Source: an uncultured Oscillospiraceae bacterium
GTDB lineage: Bacteria > Bacillota > Clostridia > Oscillospirales > Ruminococcaceae
DNA: 32,945 nucleotides
Assembly (NCBI GenBank): GCA_934481445.1
Contig: CAKSPC010000030.1
Span: 1 to 32,945 of the forward strand
Direction of reading: 5' to 3'
Shown here: in pieces, positions 25,015-31,535 of the stretch
How positions within the stretch are numbered: the first letter of the stretch is position 1
Layout: every line of letters begins with the position of its first letter
Made by a program: the position numbers and the translations under genes
The notes under the pieces: generated by a model
Database searches by the model: none
Seen by the model: the letters and a program-made list of their open reading frames with translations, nothing else
Told to the model about the DNA's origin: nothing

Positions 25015-25785
25015 ATGAAAAATAAAATTCTGTCCGTCCTTTTTGCGGCGGTAATGTTTGTGGTATGCGGCGCATGCGTGCTGGCGGAAGAGCCGCGTCT
25101 GTGCGATTATTCCGGGGTGCTTAGCACAAGCGAAGCCTCGGATGTTTCCGACAGGCTCGACAGCGTGAGCAGTAAGTACGGAATGGATATCGTTGTCGTA
25201 ACGGACAGCGGCGTCAGCGCTTCCCCGCGGGATTATGCGGATGATTTCAGCGATTACAACGGCTACGGCAGTGATGTTATTCTGCTGTTCGTCGACCCCG
25301 TAAGCCGCGACTGGTATATCTCCACCAAGGGCTACGGCATAACCGCCGTTACAGACGCGGGCCGCGATTATATGGCGGAGCAGTTCACACCGTATTTAAG
25401 CGAGGGCGATTATTATACCGCGTTCGTGACTTTCGCGGAGCAGTGCGATGATTTCGTAAGACAGGCGCTGAGCGGCAGCCCGTATGATGTGGGCAATCTT
25501 CCGAAGGGCGGATTTCCGTTCGTGCTGATCCCGATTTCGCTGGGTATAGGAATGATCATCGCATTGATAATCTGCCTTGTATGGCGGGCGCAGTTGAAGT
25601 CCGTCTGCGCGAGGGAGTCTGCGGTGGATTATATCAGGCGCGATAGCTTCAGGGTTACACGCAGCCGTGATATTTTCCTGTATTCCAAGCTGGAACGCCG
25701 CGAGAAGCCGAAGGATGATGGCGGCTCGGATACGCATATTTCGTCGTCGGGCGCAGAACACGGCGGTGGCGGCGGAAAGTTCTGA
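25015..25785 (+). CDS. TPM-domain membrane protein
   Basis: 256 residues. Signal peptide (1-24, ending CVLAEE), then an extracytoplasmic TPM domain (about 28-155: RLCDYSGVLS, MDIVVVTDSG, DVILLFVDPVSRDWYISTKGYG). One membrane span follows (FVLIPISLGIGMIIALIICLVW), then a basic cytoplasmic segment and a Gly-rich end, HGGGGGKF, as in YgcG-like TPM proteins. TPM domains elsewhere include a plant thylakoid phosphatase involved in photosystem repair; bacterial roles are unclear. AAGGAGG (25001-25007) overlaps the upstream stop, and ATG 25015 fits the spacing better than GTG 25012. Cotranscribed with the zinc-ribbon protein. Confidence 0.87.
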   Translation: MKNKILSVLFAAVMFVVCGACVLAEEPRLCDYSGVLSTSEASDVSDRLDSVSSKYGMDIVVVTDSGVSASPRDYADDFSDYNGYGSDVILLFVDPVSRDWYISTKGYGITAVTDAGRDYMAEQFTPYLSEGDYYTAFVTFAEQCDDFVRQALSGSPYDVGNLPKGGFPFVLIPISLGIGMIIALIICLVWRAQLKSVCARESAVDYIRRDSFRVTRSRDIFLYSKLERREKPKDDGGSDTHISSSGAEHGGGGGKF

Positions 25786-25809
25786 TGATAGGGCGCTGCG
25801 GGGCGTATA

Positions 25810-26134
25810 GGTTTTCGTTGAGCATTTAGTCTTTGTTGCGCCCATACACGCGGTCGACGGTTCAGCGTTTAGTCTTTACGGGGCACATACACGCGGTCAA
25901 GGGGTCGCACCCCTTGCAGGTCGAGGTGATCTCCTCATGGGGGAGGTGTCGCGAAGCGACAGAGGGGGTTGACCGACAGACCAGCGCCCTCGTCGACGTC
26001 CGCAGACGTCGAAACATCCCACGCATAGAAAATTTAAAGCAGTGTAGCTAAAAGTAGCCACGTTTATCCGACTTCCAAGGCGCTAAAGGGGGTGTGGGGG
26101 GAAAACAAGAGTTTTCCCCCCACAGTCTTTTTAA
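25810..26134 (+). repeat. Hairpin-chain repeat, copy A
   Basis: Non-coding repeat beginning 24 bases after the TPM gene and matched, inverted, at 31274-31503. Perfect hairpins in order: CAAGGGGT-CGC-ACCCCTTG (25898-25916), TCGACGTC-CGCA-GACGTCGA (25993-26012), and TGTGGGGGGAAAAC-AAGA-GTTTTCCCCCCACA (26093-26124) followed by a T run. Segments between them, such as AGTGTAGCTAAAAG and ACTTCCAAGGCGCTAAAGG, are also conserved in copy B. Copy A has the 5' unit in tandem (25817-25860 and 25860-25903, each about 44 bases sharing TTTAGTCTTT and CATACACGCGGTC) and an extra insert at 25927-25981. The last hairpin can serve as a rho-independent terminator for the TPM operon. No transposase or coding frame. 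Confidence 0.85.
25927..25981 (+). repeat. Nested insert inside repeat copy A
   Basis: About 55 bases absent from copy B. It interrupts a hairpin that is intact in B (CAAGGGC-GCT-GCCCTTG, 31416-31432). It carries its own palindromes: GTCGC-GAA-GCGAC, and CTCC paired with GGAG. It looks like a second small palindromic repeat inserted into the first. Confidence 0.55.
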
Positions 26135-26166
26135 AATATGAGCCGTGCTGCTTATCCTATCAACAT

Positions 26167-26200
26167 GAATGCGGGGGCACAAAGCTCCCGCATTCCTTTT
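26167..26200 (+). terminator. Terminator-like hairpin between repeat A and the ABC operon
   Basis: GAATGCGGGGGC / GCTCCCGCATTC, 12 bp with one G-T pair, loop ACAAA, followed by CTTTT. No gene ends directly before it other than through repeat A. The rest of 26201-26267 is AT-rich with no gene. Confidence 0.75.
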
Positions 26201-26267
26201 AAATTCCCACCGTACATATATTAACAAACAAAATCCCACACCCCTAAAAATTTTCCTTGCAAATCCC

Positions 26268-26296
26268 TTGACAAAAGGAAAATTATGTGCTACAAT
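26268..26296 (+). promoter_or_regulatory. Promoter of the gntR-ABC operon
   Basis: Consensus TTGACA (26268-26273), 17-base spacer, TACAAT (26291-26296) with TGC before it (extended -10). The -10 region is the same as that of nifJ. Confidence 0.88.
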
Positions 26297-26323
26297 AACT
26301 GTACTAACAGCAATAGTACAGTT
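26297..26323. promoter_or_regulatory. Operator palindrome of the gntR-ABC operon
   Basis: AACTGTACTA (26297-26306) and TAGTACAGTT (26314-26323) are perfect 10-base arms around ACAGCAA, immediately after the -10 and spanning the predicted +1. This is the expected position for autorepression by the GntR/YtrA-type protein encoded 22 bases downstream. TGTACTA...TAGTACA arms are of the type I associate with YtrA-like regulators (from memory, not checked). Confidence 0.72.
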
Positions 26324-26344
26324 GATACAGAACAGGAGGTCATC

Positions 26345-26728
26345 GTGCTAAATATCAGGTTAGAGGGGAAGCTACCGATATATGAGCAGCTCTATAACGG
26401 CATTTCGCGGCTCATATCCTCGGGGGAGCTGACGCCCGACGAAAGGCTGCCCGCGGTGCGCGAGGTCGCGAAGCAGTTCGGGATAAACCCGAACACGGTG
26501 CAGAAAGCATACGCGCAGCTCGAGCAGGCGGGGTTCATCTATTCCATCCCCGCCAAGGGCAGCTATGTTTCCGGCGGGAACGACGCTGCCGCCGCCGCAA
26601 AAAAGGAAGCGCTGCTGCGCACCGAGCGCGAGATGCAGTACGCTTTCACCGCAGGGGTGGAGCTGGATGAGATAAAGTCGCTTGCAGATAAGGTATGGGC
26701 GGGCGGCGGAAAGGGTGGTAATTTATGA
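26345..26728 (+). CDS. GntR-family regulator, YtrA subfamily
   Basis: 127 residues. A winged helix-turn-helix (about 5-75: PIYEQLYNGISRLISSGELT, LPAVREVAKQFGINPNTVQK, AYAQLEQAGFIYSIPAKGSY) is followed by only about 50 helical residues. That short C-terminal part, without an effector domain, is typical of YtrA-type repressors next to ABC transporters. The start is GTG at 26345, chosen because AGGAGG lies five bases upstream; the frame is open to 26285 but that part covers promoter and operator. It overlaps the ATPase gene by four bases (ATGA), so translation is coupled. Likely represses its own operon through the palindrome at 26297-26323. Inducing signal unknown; relatives respond to cell-wall antibiotics. 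Confidence 0.9.
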   Translation: MLNIRLEGKLPIYEQLYNGISRLISSGELTPDERLPAVREVAKQFGINPNTVQKAYAQLEQAGFIYSIPAKGSYVSGGNDAAAAAKKEALLRTEREMQYAFTAGVELDEIKSLADKVWAGGGKGGNL

Positions 26729-27624
26729 TCGAAGTAAAGAACGTTGTCATGCGCTTTGACGACAGAAACGCCCTCGACGGGATTTCACTTTCGGTGCCGG
26801 AGGGCTGCGCATACGGACTTCTCGGCTCCAACGGCGCGGGCAAATCCACGCTGCTTCGCCTGCTTTCGGGAATATACAGGCAGAATTCCGGCGAGGTGCT
26901 TATAGACGGCAGCGAGGTATACGACAACGCCGCGCTGAAAGAACGCGTGTTCTTCATCAACGACGAAACAGTGCAGTTCAATAACATGACCCTCGCGGAA
27001 CTGCGGGATTATTACAAAAAATTCTACGGCAGCTTCTCGGATGAACTGTGGCAGAAACTACACGCGGCGCTTGACCTGCCGCTGAAAAAGCGCCTCAGCA
27101 CCTTTTCAAAGGGCATGAAGCGGCAGGCGGCGGTGATATGCGGCATTGCCTGCAGAACTCCGTACCTCTTCCTCGACGAAGCCTTCGACGGCCTTGACCC
27201 CACCATGAGAATAATCGTAAAGCAAATGCTTATCGACGCAATGGTGGACAACAGGCTCACCGTTATCTTCAGCTCGCATAACCTCGGCGAAATAGATGAA
27301 TTCTGCGACAGGGTAGGGCTGCTGCATAACGGAAAGGTGGTTTTCGACCGCGAGTTGGATAACGTAAAGGGAAGCGTTTTCAAGATACAGACCGCGTTCG
27401 ATACCCCCGTAACAAAGGAACAGCTTTCCGATGTGGATATTCTCCACATGGAATCCAATGGCAGCGTAGTGCATATAATCGCCCGCGGCGACCGCGAAAA
27501 GGTTCGCGCGGCGGTGGAGAAACTCTCGCCGAAGCTTTACGACGAGATACCGCTTTCGCTGGAGGAAATTTTCGTGTATGAAATGGAGGTGCTCGGCTAT
27601 GACAGCTCAAAACTCGGCGGCTAA
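26725..27624 (+). CDS. ABC transporter ATP-binding protein
   Basis: 299 residues. Walker A GSNGAGKST (34-42), an ABC signature variant FSKGMKRQ (127-134) in place of LSGGQ, Walker B YLFLDEAFDGLD with Asp151-Glu152, and the switch His185 (SSHNLGEI). The signature variant and the 90-residue C-terminal extension are common in the YtrB/EcsA-like export ATPases encoded beside YtrA regulators. Its 3' end overlaps the permease start by 26 bases. Probably drives efflux or membrane maintenance with the permease; substrate unknown. Confidence 0.92.
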   Translation: MIEVKNVVMRFDDRNALDGISLSVPEGCAYGLLGSNGAGKSTLLRLLSGIYRQNSGEVLIDGSEVYDNAALKERVFFINDETVQFNNMTLAELRDYYKKFYGSFSDELWQKLHAALDLPLKKRLSTFSKGMKRQAAVICGIACRTPYLFLDEAFDGLDPTMRIIVKQMLIDAMVDNRLTVIFSSHNLGEIDEFCDRVGLLHNGKVVFDRELDNVKGSVFKIQTAFDTPVTKEQLSDVDILHMESNGSVVHIIARGDREKVRAAVEKLSPKLYDEIPLSLEEIFVYEMEVLGYDSSKLGG

Positions 27625-29884
27625 GCCCGCGGCATTCGCAAAATTCGGCGCATATTACACCTATAAGCTTAAATTTCTTCGTCCCAATATTATAATGAAC
27701 TCCATCCTTGCGCTGCTGTCCTACCCGCTGGCTTTCGGGCTTATGATACCGCTGTGCATGGCGAGTGAAAATCTGAGTCATGTAAGGTACGAGGAGATCA
27801 GAAACACCTCCATGGCATACGACGAGGCGCTGCGGCTCGCGGCGCTGGAATATCAGCGTTGGAACAGTATTGCTTCGGCGGGCGCGGTCATCGGTATTAT
27901 TTGCCTTGCAATGCTCGCGGCTTTCACGCTGGTGACAACGGTGCGCTGCTTCCGCTATCTGTACGACAGGAACTACGTCGACATGGACTACTCCCTGCCG
28001 ATAAACAGCAGCACACGCTTCTGCGCGGATACCCTCGCGACGCTGACGGCGACCATCGTGCCGCATTTTCTCGGCGTTATCATCGGTATCCTGCTGGAAA
28101 ACGCCGCGGATCTTGAAGTCCTAATCCCGAAAAGGGACGATCTGCTGAACCTTATCCCGCAGTATATGTTCGTCGGGATTTTCGCCTGCATTATGCTGGT
28201 GGGACTTACAATGCTGATGCTTTCGTTCTGCGGAAAAAAGGCGGAAGCGTGCATTTACCCCGTGCTCATCAACTTTGCGATACCGATGATACACGTCCTG
28301 TGCATTTATATAGTTGAAAGCAACACCTACGGCGGTTATTTTGACATCGACCTTACCGGATGCTTCCAGATAGGCATTACCTCTCCGCTTGGAATGGTGC
28401 TGGCGGCGTTCGTGCCCCTTATAACCGAGATACTGCCCGACTGGCTGCCGCTGTTCTCGCCGCAGTACGGTATTCCTGCGCTGCTGGTAACGCTCGCGTT
28501 CTTTGCGGCGGCGTACTTCATTATGAAAATACGCAGGAACGAGCGCGTCGGAAGCCCGTATGTGTTCGGCGCGATGAATTACGTTATCCCGGGCATAGTT
28601 ATCCTCGCGGTGACGATGCTGCTCTCATGGCAGATGTTTTCCGTTGTAAAGAGCGGCGACTCGCCTTTCGGCTGGCTGATAATAATGGTGGTTTTCACAT
28701 TTATATTGTATGTCGTAATGGATCTTATCAGCGGAACGGCGTTCAGAAAGTTCTATCTCACCGCCGCAAAATGGGCGGGTTCTGTTGCCGTCAGTGTGGG
28801 AATAACTGCGCTGCTGTTCTACTCCAACGGCTTCGGGGCGGCATATTATGTTCCGAATGCGAACAATGTTGCGGCGGTATCGGTGGCTGTCAATAACATG
28901 AACGACATGAGTTTTCATTTCGACGCAGCGGAAGCGGAAGTTATCAACGCGACGATCGAAGCCCACGCGGCGATACCCAAGGACGGCTCGGCGGACGGCG
29001 GTAAATTCATTGATATAACATACAGCATGAAGAACGGCTCGACGTTTACAAGGCAGTATTTACTCACCGAAGAATACAGCGAGCAGTTCCTTAGGAAAGT
29101 AGTCACCCCCGCGTCTTTCTATCATAACGTTGCAAGAAGCCTTGAGGGAGCAATGGACGACGGTCTGAGTGAAATAAAATATATAACCGTCGGCGAAACC
29201 GGGGGCGGCGGAGAGTTCAGAATAAACGGGCTCACCGCAGAACAGCTTGCAGAGTCGCTGAAGCAGGACTGCGCCGACGTCGATTACGACAAGGCATTCA
29301 ACAGCCGCGGCACATACAGCTTCGGACTGTACGTTGAAATGTACTCTACAGATATATCAGTCAACTCGTATATTGAGATGTATTCATGGATGCACAACAC
29401 TATCTCCCTGCTCGGGCAATACGGCGTGCAGATCAATGCAGATTTTGATACCACCCCGTACAAGAGCGCGTATATTATAAAATACAACACCGAGGAGGGG
29501 TGTGAACTTCTCAATATCAGTATCGAAGATATTGTCGGCATTTGCGATGGAAAGACCTCGTCAAAAGACGGCGACACGGAGCGGGATTTTACCTATTTCG
29601 ACTGGTATTCATTTGCAAAGGTGGATATGAGCGACAGCAGGGTGACGGAGCTTATCGACAACATGACTGTTTCGTCCGCCAGAGCGAATGGCTTAAACTA
29701 TGTGCTTCTGCTCGGCACATGGGAGGACTATGACGATTACAGCCGCTTCACATGGGAAATGAGCGAGATATATTTTCCCGAGGAATACAACGACATCGCG
29801 GAAGCGCTTTACATGGACTATGTCGACCCAAAAACGCTGTCGGTGGCGGAGTCGAGGTCGGATGTAACGATCATGGTAATATAA
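27599..29884 (+). CDS. ABC transporter permease with large C-terminal domain
   Basis: 761 residues. About ten predicted membrane spans lie in residues 25-425 (for example MNSILALLSYPLAFGLMI, AVIGIICLAMLAAFTLVTTV, YMFVGIFACIMLVGLTML, IVILAVTMLLSW and WLIIMVVFTFILYVVMDLI). A soluble, acidic, Tyr/Ser-rich domain of some 330 residues follows. The membrane part resembles YtrC/D-like permeases; I do not recognise the C-terminal domain, which is large for this class and may lie outside the cell. ATG 27599 has GGAGG upstream at 27585; the frame is open to 27578. It overlaps the ATPase gene, so it is the third gene of the regulator-ATPase-permease operon. No hairpin terminator is visible after its stop. 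Confidence 0.83.
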   Translation: MTAQNSAAKPAAFAKFGAYYTYKLKFLRPNIIMNSILALLSYPLAFGLMIPLCMASENLSHVRYEEIRNTSMAYDEALRLAALEYQRWNSIASAGAVIGIICLAMLAAFTLVTTVRCFRYLYDRNYVDMDYSLPINSSTRFCADTLATLTATIVPHFLGVIIGILLENAADLEVLIPKRDDLLNLIPQYMFVGIFACIMLVGLTMLMLSFCGKKAEACIYPVLINFAIPMIHVLCIYIVESNTYGGYFDIDLTGCFQIGITSPLGMVLAAFVPLITEILPDWLPLFSPQYGIPALLVTLAFFAAAYFIMKIRRNERVGSPYVFGAMNYVIPGIVILAVTMLLSWQMFSVVKSGDSPFGWLIIMVVFTFILYVVMDLISGTAFRKFYLTAAKWAGSVAVSVGITALLFYSNGFGAAYYVPNANNVAAVSVAVNNMNDMSFHFDAAEAEVINATIEAHAAIPKDGSADGGKFIDITYSMKNGSTFTRQYLLTEEYSEQFLRKVVTPASFYHNVARSLEGAMDDGLSEIKYITVGETGGGGEFRINGLTAEQLAESLKQDCADVDYDKAFNSRGTYSFGLYVEMYSTDISVNSYIEMYSWMHNTISLLGQYGVQINADFDTTPYKSAYIIKYNTEEGCELLNISIEDIVGICDGKTSSKDGDTERDFTYFDWYSFAKVDMSDSRVTELIDNMTVSSARANGLNYVLLLGTWEDYDDYSRFTWEMSEIYFPEEYNDIAEALYMDYVDPKTLSVAESRSDVTIMVI

Positions 29885-29918
29885 ATCAAGGGTCAGCGCC
29901 GATGTTATTGCGCGGGTG

Positions 29919-29947
29919 TTGACAAAGGGCGGATTTTGTGGTATCAT
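29919..29947 (+). promoter_or_regulatory. Promoter of the zinc-ribbon/Pro-Ala membrane protein
   Basis: TTGACA (29919-29924), 17-base spacer, TATCAT (29942-29947) with TGG upstream (extended -10). The leader is about 40 bases. Confidence 0.78.
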
Positions 29948-29993
29948 GTAGGGGTAGGTTTCTTAACCAAATCATTATCGGAGGTAATTTATC

Positions 29994-30602
29994 ATGGCTT
30001 CATGTGTAAAGTGTCATGCGGAGATTTCCGAAGGCGCGTCTTTCTGCCCTTTCTGCGGCGCTTCTCAGGCTGCGGCTGCTCCCGCTCCTGCGCCTGTTCC
30101 TACTCCTGCGCCTACTCCCGCACCCGCTCCTGTGCCCACACCCGCACAGTCTGCGCCCAACTATTCCAACACAAATCCCGCGCCCAACCCTGCGCCCGCT
30201 CCTAACGCGGCACCCAACGGTGCGTATTATTCCGCGCCCGCTCCTGCGGCTGCACCTGCTGTGGACAACACTGACCACACCGCAGAGTTCGACGCAAAGG
30301 ACATTTCCGATAACAAGATCGTTGCAATGGCTCCGTATCTTCTCGGCGTTATCGGCATAATCATCGCGCTTCTCGGAAGCAGGGACTCCAAGTACGCAGG
30401 CTTCCATGTAAGACAGGCGCTCAAGATCGAGATAACAGGCATTCTGGTTCTCGTACTTATGATCATCCCGTTCATCGGCTGGTTCGTTGCTCCCATATGC
30501 GAGCTGGTGCTGTTTGTCGTAAAGATAATCTGCTTCTTCCAGGTTGCGGGCGGCAAGGCTAAGGAGCCCCCGATCATCAGCGCATTCCCGTTCTTCAAGT
30601 AA
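29994..30602 (+). CDS. Zinc-ribbon protein with Pro/Ala linker and membrane domain
   Basis: 202 residues. An N-terminal zinc ribbon (CVKC...CPFC, residues 4-21) is followed by an extended Pro/Ala/Thr linker (about 26-90) of degenerate PAPAPVPTPA repeats. The C-terminal membrane domain has two or three hydrophobic segments (IVAMAPYLLGVIGIIIALLG, ITGILVLVLMIIPFIGWFVAPICELVLFVVKIICFF). The segment YAGFHVRQALKIE is of the DUF4870/TIC20-like type. Likely cytoplasmic ribbon, membrane-bound; role unknown. A clear GGAGG stands before ATG. Own promoter and terminator. Confidence 0.78.
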   Translation: MASCVKCHAEISEGASFCPFCGASQAAAAPAPAPVPTPAPTPAPAPVPTPAQSAPNYSNTNPAPNPAPAPNAAPNGAYYSAPAPAAAPAVDNTDHTAEFDAKDISDNKIVAMAPYLLGVIGIIIALLGSRDSKYAGFHVRQALKIEITGILVLVLMIIPFIGWFVAPICELVLFVVKIICFFQVAGGKAKEPPIISAFPFFK

Positions 30603-30624
30603 ATTTTTCGATTACATAAAAATC

Positions 30625-30654
30625 ACCGCGCTCCGTTCTGGGGCGCGGTTTTTT
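30625..30654 (+). terminator. Intrinsic terminator after the zinc-ribbon protein
   Basis: ACCGCGCTCC (30625-30634) pairs with GGGGCGCGGT (30640-30649), including one T-G pair, and six T follow (the first in the stem). Confidence 0.9.
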
Positions 30655-30665
30655 GTGTGTTGGTA

Positions 30666-30695
30666 TTGACAGTGGGGCTTATCCCATGGTAAAAT
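30666..30695 (+). promoter_or_regulatory. Promoter of the 30725-31237 gene
   Basis: TTGACA (30666-30671), 18-base spacer, TAAAAT (30690-30695) with TGG upstream. Confidence 0.68.
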
Positions 30696-30724
30696 AAAGA
30701 TAATTAATGAGAAAGGAGCACGCC

Positions 30725-31237
30725 ATGCAGGACAATTCCACCGAACAGATAATGGGAGTGCGTTCCCGAGGGAAATTTCGCTGCCGATGGAGGGGCGAGA
30801 AATTTGCGGTTATAATTATGCTTGTTGTTATGCTGGTCGGAGCGGCGGTGATATTCAGGCTGGTGGACACGAGCGATTACAGAATAATCGGATACTTTGA
30901 AGCATTCTGGGTGGCGTTCTGCGTGTGGATGATACGGATAGCGCAGTCGGGCGTTACTTACCGATACGAAGCGGACGCGGACGTTTTCCGCATAACCGAC
31001 AACAGAAACCGCACAGAATGCTTCTTTTATTCCGAGCTTATGAACGTTCGGTATGAGCCGATAAATAAACTCCGCGGCGGTCTGCGCGGGTATCATGTGA
31101 TGATAACTACGAAATACGGCGTGTATTCTTATGATTATATAGCGTACTGGCGGGCTAAGATCTCCTCCCCCGAGGATACGCCGTTTTTTATTCTCGAGCG
31201 CTGCGCAGAGAATGCAGGGAGTAGAGAGGAAACCTAG
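30725..31237 (+). CDS. Small membrane protein of unknown function
   Basis: 170 residues. Basic N terminus, two membrane spans (about 27-46, AVIIMLVVMLVGAAVIF; 54-73, IIGYFEAFWVAFCVWMIRIA), then a beta-rich cytoplasmic domain (VTYRYEADADVFRITDNRNR, YHVMITTKYGVYSYDYI). This is the two-spans-plus-PH-like layout seen in many small bacterial membrane proteins; no family is assigned with confidence. AAAGGAG (30712-30718) fixes ATG 30725. Own promoter. The large hairpin of repeat B follows 48 bases after the stop but lacks a T run in this direction. Confidence 0.68.
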   Translation: MQDNSTEQIMGVRSRGKFRCRWRGEKFAVIIMLVVMLVGAAVIFRLVDTSDYRIIGYFEAFWVAFCVWMIRIAQSGVTYRYEADADVFRITDNRNRTECFFYSELMNVRYEPINKLRGGLRGYHVMITTKYGVYSYDYIAYWRAKISSPEDTPFFILERCAENAGSREET

Positions 31238-31273
31238 TTTCTCAACTTGCCGAAAAGTCTAAACGGCAGATAA

Positions 31274-31503
31274 TTTAAAGAAACTGTGGGGGGAAAACTC
31301 TTGTTTTCCCCCCACACCCCCTTTAGCGCCTTGGAAGTCGAATAAACGCACCTGCTTTTAGCTACACTGTGTGAGGTTTTCTATGCGTGGGTATTTCGAC
31401 GTCTGCGGACGTCGACAAGGGCGCTGCCCTTGACCCGCAAGGGGTGCGACCCCTTGACCGCGTGTATTGTGTCCCGCAAAGACTAAATGTTCAACAAAAA
31501 CCA
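31274..31503 (-). repeat. Hairpin-chain repeat, copy B (inverted relative to copy A)
   Basis: Reverse-complement match to 25810-26134 over nearly its whole length. Hairpins, read on the plus strand: TGTGGGGGGAAAAC-TCTT-GTTTTCCCCCCACA (31285-31316), TCGACGTC-TGCG-GACGTCGA (31396-31415), CAAGGGC-GCT-GCCCTTG (31416-31432) and CAAGGGGT-GCG-ACCCCTTG (31438-31456). It lacks the tandem 5' unit and the 55-base insert of copy A. It lies just 3' of gatB in gatB's direction, as copy A does for the TPM gene. Confidence 0.85.
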
Positions 31504-31504
31504 A

Positions 31505-31528
31505 AGGGGCTGCTCCAACGCAGCCCCT
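31505..31528 (-). terminator. Intrinsic terminator of gatB
   Basis: Perfect 9-bp stem AGGGGCTGC / GCAGCCCCT with loop TCCAAC. On the minus strand it is followed by TTGGTTTTTG. It lies seven bases from the gatB stop. Confidence 0.88.
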
Positions 31529-31535
31529 AAATATT

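Noticed and set aside
25833..26051. Small protein genes in the two repeat copies (also 31358-31663, minus)
   Set aside because: The two frames share a C-terminal end (IENL-x-QCS) only because the DNA is repeated. The frames differ elsewhere, lack ribosome sites, and the second runs into the gatB terminator.
25810..26134. CRISPR array in the repetitive region
   Set aside because: Only two degenerate 44-base tandem units, no regular spacers and no cas genes. The region is a chain of hairpins matched by copy B.
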